The position numbers were made by a program, and so were the translations under genes. This document shows, one piece after another, positions 27,093 through 35,861 of a stretch of 64,000 bases of DNA (the stretch's first letter is position 1; each line of letters begins with the position of its first letter). The notes under the pieces were generated by a model. It made no database searches, was not told the DNA's origin, and was given only the letters and a program-made list of their open reading frames with translations. The DNA comes from Acidobacterium capsulatum ATCC 51196 (GTDB lineage Bacteria; Acidobacteriota; Terriglobia; Terriglobales; Acidobacteriaceae), in NCBI RefSeq assembly GCF_000022565.1, contig NC_012483.1, positions 4,063,357 to 4,127,356 of the forward strand, written 5' to 3'.

Positions 27093-28364
27093 TCAGGCGG
27101 GTCGGCGGTTGCGTTCCATGTACCGGAAGAGGAAATACAGCGGCAGACCGAGGAGAATCAGGCCGACTCCCAGCAGGGCCTGGCGAAAATTGACCACAAA
27201 ATTGGTGACTACGACGCCGCATGCGGCCAGTAGAAAAAACGCCGGGGTGATGGGGTAGAGCGGGCAGCGATACGGGCGTTCAAGTGCAGGCCGCCGGTAG
27301 CGCAGCAGAATCACCGCCGCGACACAAAGGCCGTAGAAGATCCAGGAAGTAAAGACGTATGACGTGAAGAGTTCCCGGAAGGACCCCAGCGTTGTGAAGA
27401 GCATGGCAAAGGCACCCTGCGCCACGGTGGCCAGCACCGGGGCATGGGATTTGCGGCTGACGCGCGCAAAAGGGCGAAAGAAGAGCCCGTCTCGCGCCAT
27501 GGCCAGATTAACGCGGGGCGCGCCCATCATGACCCCGTTGATCGCGCCGAGAATAGACACGATGATGAGGATGCTGATGAGCAGGCCGCCCTTGGCGCCG
27601 AGCGCATGCTGCACGGCAAGGGCGGCGACGCGGTCGGTTCCGCGGATCGCGCCCGGACTCAGCACGGCATAGTAGGCGACATTGGCCAGCAGATAGATGA
27701 TGGTGGTGAGCACCACGCCGAGCAGAAGGGCGCGGGGCAGCGTGCGGGCCGGGTTGCGAATCTCCCCGGCGGTGAACGAGACAATGTGCCAGCCGTCATA
27801 TGCCCAGAGCACGGCAACGAGAGCGACGCCGATGGCCGTGAGGCTGAAACCCGCGTGGGCTGGCCCGAAGAAGTTCCTGCCGAAGTGCGCGGCGCTCCCC
27901 TTTACGTACAGCACGACCATCATCGCAGCGAGGCCGCCGATCTTGAGCGCCGTCAGAGTATTCTGCACGCGCTTGCCAGTGGAAACGCCGAGGCTGTTGA
28001 CCGCCGTGAAGAAGACGATGCAGAGCACCTGCAGCCCCTTCTGCCAGCCTGCGCCGAGGCCCAGCAGCGGAGCGGCGTAGAAGCCGATGGCTGCCGCCAT
28101 GGCCGCCACACTGTTGGAGTAGATGAGGACAATCGCGCTCCAGCCATAGAGGAAGCCAACCGCGGAACCGTAGGCCTCTTCCAGGTACACGTACAGGCCG
28201 CCAGCTGAGGGAAAGGCCGCCCCGAGTTCGCTGATAGAAAGCGCTCCGGCAAGACTCATGAGACCGCCGAGCGTCCATACGGCGATGACCATCGCGATCG
28301 AATGCAGCTGGCGCGCAATGCTGCCGGCCATCAGAAAGATGCCCGACCCGATCATGATGCCCAT
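27093..28364 (-). CDS. APC family amino acid permease
   Basis: A protein of at least 423 residues with 12 expected membrane helices; GIMIGSGIFLMAG in helix 1 and helices through GVGLILLGLPLYFLFRYMER fit the APC superfamily (proton-coupled amino acid uptake or exchange). The first ATG (28364) would cut into helix 1. The same frame upstream still encodes family sequence (ALIRQLGLGDSISIIMGIM), and there is no ATG, GTG or TTG in that frame before a stop near 28557. A CTG at 28406, 4 nt after gaagg, could be a rare start giving 14 more residues. The gene converges with the MocR gene and lies downstream of the PaiB-like gene. Confidence 0.88.
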   Translation of the reverse strand: MGIMIGSGIFLMAGSIARQLHSIAMVIAVWTLGGLMSLAGALSISELGAAFPSAGGLYVYLEEAYGSAVGFLYGWSAIVLIYSNSVAAMAAAIGFYAAPLLGLGAGWQKGLQVLCIVFFTAVNSLGVSTGKRVQNTLTALKIGGLAAMMVVLYVKGSAAHFGRNFFGPAHAGFSLTAIGVALVAVLWAYDGWHIVSFTAGEIRNPARTLPRALLLGVVLTTIIYLLANVAYYAVLSPGAIRGTDRVAALAVQHALGAKGGLLISILIIVSILGAINGVMMGAPRVNLAMARDGLFFRPFARVSRKSHAPVLATVAQGAFAMLFTTLGSFRELFTSYVFTSWIFYGLCVAAVILLRYRRPALERPYRCPLYPITPAFFLLAACGVVVTNFVVNFRQALLGVGLILLGLPLYFLFRYMERNRRPA

Positions 28365-28467
28365 GATGATCGAGATGGAGTCGCCGAGGCCGAGCTGGCG
28401 AATCAGCGCGCCTTCGGGCTGCCGCGTCTGCTGTATCTCTTCGATTCCGGTTCTCCCGCTGGGGCTC

Positions 28468-29100
28468 TCAGATGGACGTGCGTCCCCGGTTATAGCGAAT
28501 GACCAACTCAGACAGGTGCAGCATGGCTGGATCAGAGGATTCGGCCAGCTTATTGCCTACGGCCAGGGCGTCTTTGACCGGCTCGTCCTGCCCCAGCTTG
28601 AACTTGCCTTCGGCGCGATCCACTTCCAGTTCGAAGCCCATGATAGCGGGCAGGCGGCGGGTGATGTCCTGAGGAGGAATCTCGGAAGTCTTCCAGCCGG
28701 CGGGGTATTTCGATTCCATGCCGCGGGTCAGTTCCTCCAGGGATGCACGAAGATCCGGCTGGTCCTGGATGCGCACACGGCCATAGCAGTGGACCGCAGT
28801 GTAGTAGTAGGTCGAGGGCATGTCGCGCTGGGGATACCAGGAGGCCGTCACGTAGCTGACGGGCCCGTGAAAGATGGCAAGCGTAGGCGTCGCGGCCTCG
28901 CGGAGTGCCTGCGCATGCTCGTTGGCGCGCGCAATATGACTGACCAGCACGGGCTTTTCGCGGGTACGGTCCAGAATCAGTGGCAGATTGGTCGCAAACG
29001 GTCCCTCGGGGCCATTGTTGACGAGCAGTGCCCATGGGTTGGCTTCCACCAGCTTCCAAAGATCTTCTTCGGTGGGTTTCCAGCAACTGCGAACGAACAT
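28468..29100 (-). CDS. PaiB-like FMN-binding split-barrel protein
   Basis: A 210-residue protein. Start MFVRSCWKPTEEDLWKLVEA at 29100 with aggag upstream; the longer frame to 29250 is not conserved. The split-barrel FMN-binding fold shows PWALLVNNGPEGPFATNLPL, VLVSHIARANEHAQAL and IFHGPVSYVTASWYP, the PaiB hallmark sequences. Members are described as transcriptional regulators of proteases or sporulation in Bacillus and bind flavin or haem; the biochemical role is unsettled. It lies directly upstream of the APC permease on the same strand, which suggests joint expression. Confidence 0.9.
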   Translation of the reverse strand: MFVRSCWKPTEEDLWKLVEANPWALLVNNGPEGPFATNLPLILDRTREKPVLVSHIARANEHAQALREAATPTLAIFHGPVSYVTASWYPQRDMPSTYYYTAVHCYGRVRIQDQPDLRASLEELTRGMESKYPAGWKTSEIPPQDITRRLPAIMGFELEVDRAEGKFKLGQDEPVKDALAVGNKLAESSDPAMLHLSELVIRYNRGRTSI

Positions 29101-29496
29101 CCGGGGGTCTCCTGGCGAGGTTCGAAACGTCGCGGTTCCGGTTCGCCTGAGCCGAGCATCGCCGGAAGTCTGGCTCCGGTAAAGGTCCAGAAAATGCATA
29201 GGGTGTGGTGCCAGGGCGCCGCACGGGAACAGGACCTTATTGGCGGACAACGAGGAGAGTCAAGAACGCCGACCAAAAAGGTCCGGCTTATGGTAATCTG
29301 CGACTTGTTTAGTCCTATTTCAAGGTGAGGCTTCGGTTTTATGCATTCACGCGAAATGTCTGGCTCTATTGACTGTTCAGAATCTGGACCTTTACTGGAA
29401 CCAATAGAGATTCCAATATACCCACATTCACAGCCCATTCACACGGTGGCGCATTTGACGGCACCGGGTACCAGACAAATTCGACCGGGAGAGTTG
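29101..29496. other. Divergent intergenic region, PaiB-like / siderophore-type receptor
   Basis: Nearly 400 bases between divergent starts. The frame from 29341 is open into the receptor gene, but its translation is not signal-like and has no ribosome site. I looked for a Fur-type box or riboswitch upstream of the receptor and saw none clearly; the only AT-rich stretches are near 29290-29320 and 29405-29425. Confidence 0.35.
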
Positions 29497-31968
29497 ATGA
29501 TGCAAACGGTACGGCGATCGGTATCTTCTTTCTGGAAGGCAAGTTTCAGGCCTGTTTCCTGCTCTGCAATGCACGAGAACAAGAGACTCAAGCTGTATGC
29601 GGCCACCCTGGGCTGCGGCGTATTGCTGGCCTTGGGCGCGCCGGCGCGCGCAGCGCAGACCGCATGCAAGGTGGATCGCCATGCGCCGGCGGTCCGGCTG
29701 AGCGGCACGGTAACCGACCAGTCGAACGGGGTGGTGATTGGCGCCAATGTGACGCTGGTGTGCGGCGATTACCATGAGCAGACGCAGACCACGGCAGACG
29801 GCTCGTACTCGATCTCGGCACCACAGGGCAGCTATACGCTGGAGGTGAAGTCGCCAGGCTACCAGGCCATTCATGAGCCGGTGAGGCTGAGCGAGGCCGG
29901 AGCGCAGCTGAAGAATCTGAAACTGCAGGTGGGCACGGCGGTGAGCATTGTCTCGGTGACGGCGCCAACGGGGTATGTCGCCACCTCGTCCACGACGGCG
30001 ACCAAGACCGGGCTGCCGCTGATTGAGACTCCGCAGACGATCTCAGTGATTACGGGCGACCAGTTGGTGCAGCGCGATGTGCAGTCCATGAACCAGGCGC
30101 TCAACTACACGGCGGGTGTGGGAACGGCGACGTATGGCGCGGACCCGCGTTTTGATTGGTTTAACATTCGCGGCTTCGACGAGTCGACCTATGGCATGTA
30201 CCGCGATAATCTGCGCTGGCAGAGCGGCCAGGTGGAGGGCGAGATTGAGCCGTACGATCTCCAGGAGATCGACGTGATCAAGGGCCCCAGTTCTGTGCTG
30301 TACGGTCAGAATACGCCGGGCGGCCTGGTGAACCTGGTGACGAAGCGGCCCGAGGCGTATCCCTCAAATGAGTTGATCGCGCAGTTCGGCAGCTTTGACC
30401 GCAAGCAGGTGCAGGGCGACTTCGGCGGTCCGCTCGATGCAAATGCGCATCTGCGCTACCGGATCGTCGGCCTTTATCGCAACAGCGGCACGCAGGTGAA
30501 CTATGTGCCGGACGACCGCGACTTCATCGCGCCCTCGTTTACCTGGGCGCCATCGAGCCGGACGACGTTGACTATCCTGACCGACTACCAGCATGACAAC
30601 ACGGGATGGAGCCAGTTTCTGCCGGCGCAGGGCACACTCTACGCGAACCCGAACGGCAAGATTCCGACCGACACTTTTACGGGGCAGCCGGGGTTTGATT
30701 TCTTTCATCGCCAGCAGTGGTCGCTGGCATACCTGTTTGAGCATCACTTCGGCAAGATCTGGACCTTCCGGCAGGCCTTCCGTTATTCGCGCATTGCCTT
30801 CGATGGTAACGATGCCTTTGGCGGCGGACTTGCCCCCGATCTGAAGACGCTCTACCGCTTTGGATACTCAGACGCGCTGACGCTGGGCATGTATGCGGTC
30901 GATAACCAGGCCTTTGCGCAGTTCAAGACGGGCAAGGTGCAGCAATCGGTGCTGGCGGGTCTCGATTACTCGCATGCCGATGCACTGCAGATCAGCGGCT
31001 TTTCGGCTGCGCCGAGCATCGATATCTACAAGCCGGACTACCACCAGACGATCGCAACGCCGGTGCCATACCTGAAGACCGATCAGCCCTCGTGGCAGAA
31101 CGGTGTCTATCTGCAGGATCTGGTGAAATTCACACCGAAGATCATCGCAACACTGAGCGGACGCGAAGACTGGACCGGCATGGCGACGAAAGATCTGCTC
31201 TTTGGAGCGCCGACCACGAAGCAGAACCCGAGCCGTTTTACGGGCCGTGTGGGAGGCACGTATCTCTCGTCGATTGGTCTGGCACCGTACTTCAGCTACT
31301 CGACCTCGTTTCTTCCGACTACGGGAGTGAACTTCTACGGGCAGCCCTTCAAGCCAACGACGGGCAACCAGTATGAGGGTGGCCTCAAGTATCAGCCGCG
31401 GCACACGAACAGCTTCATTACCGCATCGTTTTACAACATCAATGAGAACAACGTGCAGGAGCCGGACCCGAACAATCCGAATAACACGGTCCAGACCGGT
31501 TCGGTTCGCTCGCGCGGCGTGGAACTCGAAGCCGTCGCGAGCCTGATGCATGGCCTCGATGTGCATGCATCTTACTCCTACGATGACGAGAAGGTGACGA
31601 AGGCCGTCCCGGCGAGCGAGATCGGCACGCGTCCGGTGCTGATTCCGAAGGACCTCATCAGCCTGCACACGCATTACACCTTCTCTTCAGGGCTGCTCTC
31701 TGGCCTGGGACTCGGCGGCGGCGTGCGCTATACGGGCACGGTGGCGGGCGATGCGGCGAACACGTTCATTCTGCCGGGCTACACATTGTTCGATGTCTCG
31801 GGGCAGTATTACTGGAAGTCGATGGAGTTCCAGGTTACGGGCACTAATGTGGGAGATAAAATCTACGTACCCATCTGCACCTCCATCAGCTACTGCAATT
31901 ATGGCAGCCGCCGCAACGTTATCGGCAACGTGCAATACCACTGGGGAAGCTGGCGGCACATTTTCTAA
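29497..31968 (+). CDS. TonB-dependent siderophore-type receptor
   Basis: An 823-residue outer-membrane receptor. ATG 29497 follows cgggagag and gives a long n-region before the signal core (LYAATLGCGVLLALGAPARA); ATG 29569 would also keep the signal. A carboxypeptidase-regulatory-like domain (about 45-125) precedes a plug of the FhuA/FpvA type: TKTGLPLIETPQTISVITGD, DWFNIRGFDESTYGMYRDNL, IDVIKGPSSVLYGQNTPGGL. The barrel ends in aromatic F (HWGSWRHIF). These plug motifs mark the siderophore-receptor branch, unlike the two Oar-like receptors elsewhere in the window. It heads a tight four-gene operon with an amidohydrolase, a peptidase and a PepSY membrane protein. Confidence 0.93.
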   Translation: MMQTVRRSVSSFWKASFRPVSCSAMHENKRLKLYAATLGCGVLLALGAPARAAQTACKVDRHAPAVRLSGTVTDQSNGVVIGANVTLVCGDYHEQTQTTADGSYSISAPQGSYTLEVKSPGYQAIHEPVRLSEAGAQLKNLKLQVGTAVSIVSVTAPTGYVATSSTTATKTGLPLIETPQTISVITGDQLVQRDVQSMNQALNYTAGVGTATYGADPRFDWFNIRGFDESTYGMYRDNLRWQSGQVEGEIEPYDLQEIDVIKGPSSVLYGQNTPGGLVNLVTKRPEAYPSNELIAQFGSFDRKQVQGDFGGPLDANAHLRYRIVGLYRNSGTQVNYVPDDRDFIAPSFTWAPSSRTTLTILTDYQHDNTGWSQFLPAQGTLYANPNGKIPTDTFTGQPGFDFFHRQQWSLAYLFEHHFGKIWTFRQAFRYSRIAFDGNDAFGGGLAPDLKTLYRFGYSDALTLGMYAVDNQAFAQFKTGKVQQSVLAGLDYSHADALQISGFSAAPSIDIYKPDYHQTIATPVPYLKTDQPSWQNGVYLQDLVKFTPKIIATLSGREDWTGMATKDLLFGAPTTKQNPSRFTGRVGGTYLSSIGLAPYFSYSTSFLPTTGVNFYGQPFKPTTGNQYEGGLKYQPRHTNSFITASFYNINENNVQEPDPNNPNNTVQTGSVRSRGVELEAVASLMHGLDVHASYSYDDEKVTKAVPASEIGTRPVLIPKDLISLHTHYTFSSGLLSGLGLGGGVRYTGTVAGDAANTFILPGYTLFDVSGQYYWKSMEFQVTGTNVGDKIYVPICTSISYCNYGSRRNVIGNVQYHWGSWRHIF

Positions 31969-31983
31969 CCCATCCGCCGGAGA

Positions 31984-33675
31984 ATGAGAGGAAAGATGTA
32001 CTCCGTCTCAACATTTCCTGCGGGCATCGATCTGCTTCTGCGCAACGGCAAGGTGTGGACCTGCGATCCGCACCTGCCGCTGGCAGAAGCGGTTGCCGTG
32101 CAGGGCCATCGCATTGTGGCGGTGGGAAGCAATGCGGAACTCGAGCCATTCGCAGAACAGGCTGAGCGGGTCATCGATCTGCAAGGCAGGCTGTTGCTGC
32201 CCGGCTTCAACGACGCACATGTCCACTTCTACATCGGCGGAGATACGCTCGCGAGCGTCAACCTGCGGGAAGTGAAAAGTCCGCAGGAACTGCGCGAGAC
32301 CCTGCGGCAATATGTGCAGACCCGCGCTCCCGGCGAATGGATTTTGAACGGAAGCTGGGACCACGAAAGGTGGGACCCAGTGCAGCTGCCTACTGCGGCG
32401 CTCATCGATGCAGTCACGCCCGATCATCCGGTCTGGATCAACCGGTCCGACGGCCACATGAAGCTGGCCAACAGCCTCGCAATGCGTCTCGCCGGTGTGG
32501 ACCGCAACACGCCCGATGTACCAGGCGGCGAAATCGTTCGCGATGACGCAGGGAATCCGACCGGCATCTTCAAGGATGCGGCCAACCGGCTGGTGGATCA
32601 CGCGATTCCTCTGCCTTCGAAGGCACACATGCGCAGCGCCTTGCTTGCAGCGCAGCAATATGCGCTGGAGAACGGCGTGACCAGCGTGCAGGACATGGGC
32701 GTGCTTGGCAGCCGCGGCGCAGAAACGATGGCGGAAGTGATCCGCACCTATCAGGAACTCGATCTTGCCGGGGAATGGCATGTGCGCGTGTCTGCGCATC
32801 TGCCGTTGCCCGAGTGGCAGCGGCTGGGCCATGCGGGAATTCGCGCCCGTATGAACACCGGCCGTCTGCAACTAGGCGGCGTGAAGAGCTTCTCTGATGG
32901 CTCGCTCGGTTCGACGACCGCATGGTTCTTTGAGCCGTACACCGACGCCCCCCATACGTGCGGCCTGCCGAGCGAAGAAATGCTCGACGGGGAAGCGATG
33001 TACGCACGCATGCGCGCCGCCGACGCCGCCGGGCTGCAGTTGGTGATTCACGCGATTGGCGACCGCGCCAACAGCGCGGTACTTGATCTGTGCGAGCGGC
33101 TGCAGAAGGAGAACGGCCCGCTCGACCGCCGTCTGCGCATTGAGCACGCGCAGCATCTTCGCCGCGAAGATATTGCGCGCTTTGCCGAGCTGGGAGTGAT
33201 TGCCTCGGTGCAGCCCTATCATGCCCTCGATGACGGGCGCTGGGCCGAGCGGCGTATCGGTCCGGAGCGCGTGAAAAATACCTATGCCTTTCGCTCGCTG
33301 CTCGATGCCGGGGCCACCGTGGCCTTCGGCTCGGACTGGTGGGTTGCGCCGATCAGTCCACTGTGGGGCATTTTCGCAGCGGTAACGCGCCGTACTCTTG
33401 ATGGGCAATTTCCGGACGGATGGGTGCCGGAAGAAAAGGTGACCGTCGAAGAGGCCGTGCACGCTTACACTGTGGCGGCCGCGTATGCGTCGGGGGAAGA
33501 GGAGATCAAAGGTTCAATCACCCCGGGTAAACTGGCCGACCTGGTCATCCTGTCAGGCGATATCTTCTTGATTGACCCCGTGCGCATTCCGGAAGTCACA
33601 GTCGATGCGACGATCTCAGACGGGCAGTTTGTGTACGAGCGCCGGTCGGACAAAACTCCAACATCTCCGAACTAG
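31984..33675 (+). CDS. Amidohydrolase 3 family (YtcJ-like) metal-dependent hydrolase
   Basis: A 563-residue protein of the amidohydrolase superfamily (metal-bound water attacks C-N or related bonds). Visible: LLLPGFNDAHVHFYIGGD, the first metal-binding HxH; VHAIGDRANSAVLD; RIEHAQHLRREDIARFAELG; VAFGSDWWVAPISPLWGIFA with the final Asp; and the C-terminal composite domain GSITPGKLADLVILSGDIF. No signal peptide, so cytoplasmic. A second ATG at 31996 is a possible start. It lies 15 nt after the receptor and 9 nt before the peptidase, so it probably degrades what the receptor imports. Substrate unknown. Confidence 0.9.
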   Translation: MRGKMYSVSTFPAGIDLLLRNGKVWTCDPHLPLAEAVAVQGHRIVAVGSNAELEPFAEQAERVIDLQGRLLLPGFNDAHVHFYIGGDTLASVNLREVKSPQELRETLRQYVQTRAPGEWILNGSWDHERWDPVQLPTAALIDAVTPDHPVWINRSDGHMKLANSLAMRLAGVDRNTPDVPGGEIVRDDAGNPTGIFKDAANRLVDHAIPLPSKAHMRSALLAAQQYALENGVTSVQDMGVLGSRGAETMAEVIRTYQELDLAGEWHVRVSAHLPLPEWQRLGHAGIRARMNTGRLQLGGVKSFSDGSLGSTTAWFFEPYTDAPHTCGLPSEEMLDGEAMYARMRAADAAGLQLVIHAIGDRANSAVLDLCERLQKENGPLDRRLRIEHAQHLRREDIARFAELGVIASVQPYHALDDGRWAERRIGPERVKNTYAFRSLLDAGATVAFGSDWWVAPISPLWGIFAAVTRRTLDGQFPDGWVPEEKVTVEEAVHAYTVAAAYASGEEEIKGSITPGKLADLVILSGDIFLIDPVRIPEVTVDATISDGQFVYERRSDKTPTSPN

Positions 33676-33684
33676 AGAGGCAGC

Positions 33685-35850
33685 ATGCAGCGCCGAACCT
33701 TCCTATCGATCTCGTCTGCGGCATGGCTTGGCGTCTGGCCGCGCATTTCGCATGCGAGGGCGCGTGCCGCGTGCGCATATCCCGCGCCGCCGGTGACGCC
33801 GAAGATTCCTAAACGCATTCTTCAACTGGGTCGCGTGCGAGTCGACGATTATGCGTGGCTCAAGGCGTCGAACTGGAAAGAGGTGTGGAGGAATCCGTCT
33901 GCGCTGCAGGCGGATATTCGCATGCATCTGAAGGCGGAGAGTGCTTACGCGAGCGCTGTGCTTGCGCCGACGCTGCCGCTGCAGAATAAGCTCTTTGCCG
34001 AGATGGCGGCGCGGTCAGCGGGTGACGACGCCCCGCCGCCGTGGCCGGACGGCGACTGGCTGTACTACAGCCGCTTTGCGGCTGGCGCACAGCATCCATC
34101 GTGGTATCGCAAGCGGCGCGATGGCCGGGGCCATGAGGAACTGCTGCTTGACGGCGATGTACGGGCGCACGGGCAGCCGTGGTTCAACGTAGTGCATGCA
34201 AAACCGAGCCCCGACCAAAGGCTGTTTGCGTGGGCCGAGGATACGACCGGTGGTGAGAAGTTCCGGATTTACGTGAAGGACCTGTCTACGGGCGAGGTGC
34301 TGGCTCGTCCGGCCGAAAATGCTTATGGTGAATTTGTATTCTCCGCCGATTCGGCTTGGATCTACTGGGTGTTTCGCGATGCGAATAGCCGGCCCTCGAA
34401 GATATACCGGCGTCCAGCGCGCGGCAGCGCCGATAGCCTCGTGTTTGCGGAGAGCGATCCTGCGATGCTGATGACCGTGACGCACACGGCGTCGCGCCGC
34501 TACGTGATGATCCGGTCCTGGAATGCGGTGACGAGCGAGGTGCGGTTGATTCCGGCTTCGCATCCGCAGCAGGCTCCGGCGTTGGTGGAGCCACGCACTC
34601 CGGGGCTGGTCTATTCGGTAGAAGACTGGCAGGGGCGGCTGGCGATTCTGACCAATGCCGACGGCGCGACCAACTTCAAGCTGATGTGGGCGAGCGAAGA
34701 GGATCCTTCGCGGAAAACATGGCGCGACTGGATCCCGTACAACCCCGCGCATTTTGTAACAGGCATGCAGCCATTTCAGGATTACTTCGTGCGCATGGAG
34801 CGGGTCGATGCGAATCCCAGGTTGGTGGTGACGCATGCCGGGGATATGCGGGAGCACGCTATCGCGTTTCATGAAGCGGCATACGCCGTGGATGTGAACG
34901 AGCATCAGCAGTACGATTCGCGCACGCTACGCTATGTATACCAGTCGCCTCGCCAGCCGAAGCAGTGGATCGACTACGACATGGCCCACGCGAAGCCGCA
35001 ACTGGTGAAGGCGCAGACGGTGGGGCACGGCTTTGACCCGAGCGAGTATGTGGTGGAGAGCCTCAGCGCGACGGCGTCTGATGGAGCGCAGGTGCCGGTA
35101 ACCGTGCTGCGTCACCGCGACACGAAGCTCGACGGCCACGCGCCCGTTCTGATGTACGGCTACGCCTCCTACGGCTATTTTGTGCAGCCGGAATTTTCTT
35201 CGGAGGTGCTTTCGCTTGTGGATCGCGGCTGGATGTATGTCATCGCGCACCCGCGCGGAGGCTCGGCGAAGGGCTGGACCTGGTATTTAGAAGCGAGGCA
35301 ACTACATAAAAAGCTAACCTTCACCGATTTCCTCTCCTGCGCCGAAACCCTGATCGAGAAGGGTTATGGGAGCAAGGGCCGCATCGTGGTCTACGGATTC
35401 TCGGCAGGCGGCCTGCTGGCCGGCGCAGTGCTGAACATGCGGCCCGATCTCTGGTCGGGCGTGATTGCGGAGGCTCCATTCGTGGATATGCTGAATACGA
35501 TGAGCGACCCGACGCACCCTCTGGTGCCGCTGACGTATCCGGACTGGGGGAATCCGCTGGCAAGCGGGGCGGCTTACGATGCTATCGCGAGCTACTCGCC
35601 TTACGATAATGTGCAGAAGCAAGCGTATCCGCCGGTACTGGCAACCACGAGCGTGGCCGATGACCGTGTTGGCTACTGGGAGCCGGCCAAGTGGATTGCC
35701 AAGCTGCGTGCCGAGGATACCAGCCACACGCCGAAGATGCTGCGCGTGGAGATGGGCGGCCACGGCGGCTCGGTAGGCCGCTACGCCAAGCTGCATCAGA
35801 CGGCGATGTTTTACGCCTTCGCCATCTCGTCGCTGAAACACTGCGTGTAG
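33685..35850 (+). CDS. Oligopeptidase B-like S9 serine peptidase
   Basis: A 721-residue prolyl-oligopeptidase-family enzyme. The N-terminus MQRRTFLSISSAAWLGVWPR carries RRTFLSIS, a twin-arginine-type signal, so export by Tat is likely. The propeller spans about 80-420 and contains RFAAGAQHPSWYRKRR. The hydrolase domain has YGFSAGGLLAGAVLN (Ser near 572), TSVADDRVGYWEPAKW (Asp) and GGHGGSVGRY (His), the oligopeptidase B arrangement. That family cuts after Arg or Lys in short peptides. Placed inside the receptor operon, it could trim a peptide-type ligand in the periplasm (inference). Confidence 0.9.
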   Translation: MQRRTFLSISSAAWLGVWPRISHARARAACAYPAPPVTPKIPKRILQLGRVRVDDYAWLKASNWKEVWRNPSALQADIRMHLKAESAYASAVLAPTLPLQNKLFAEMAARSAGDDAPPPWPDGDWLYYSRFAAGAQHPSWYRKRRDGRGHEELLLDGDVRAHGQPWFNVVHAKPSPDQRLFAWAEDTTGGEKFRIYVKDLSTGEVLARPAENAYGEFVFSADSAWIYWVFRDANSRPSKIYRRPARGSADSLVFAESDPAMLMTVTHTASRRYVMIRSWNAVTSEVRLIPASHPQQAPALVEPRTPGLVYSVEDWQGRLAILTNADGATNFKLMWASEEDPSRKTWRDWIPYNPAHFVTGMQPFQDYFVRMERVDANPRLVVTHAGDMREHAIAFHEAAYAVDVNEHQQYDSRTLRYVYQSPRQPKQWIDYDMAHAKPQLVKAQTVGHGFDPSEYVVESLSATASDGAQVPVTVLRHRDTKLDGHAPVLMYGYASYGYFVQPEFSSEVLSLVDRGWMYVIAHPRGGSAKGWTWYLEARQLHKKLTFTDFLSCAETLIEKGYGSKGRIVVYGFSAGGLLAGAVLNMRPDLWSGVIAEAPFVDMLNTMSDPTHPLVPLTYPDWGNPLASGAAYDAIASYSPYDNVQKQAYPPVLATTSVADDRVGYWEPAKWIAKLRAEDTSHTPKMLRVEMGGHGGSVGRYAKLHQTAMFYAFAISSLKHCV

Positions 35851-35861
35851 CCGGAGACGGG

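Noticed and set aside
29101..29496. Riboswitch or Fur box upstream of the siderophore-type receptor
   Set aside because: Searched by eye for B12-box, TPP and Fur 19-mer patterns; none convincing.
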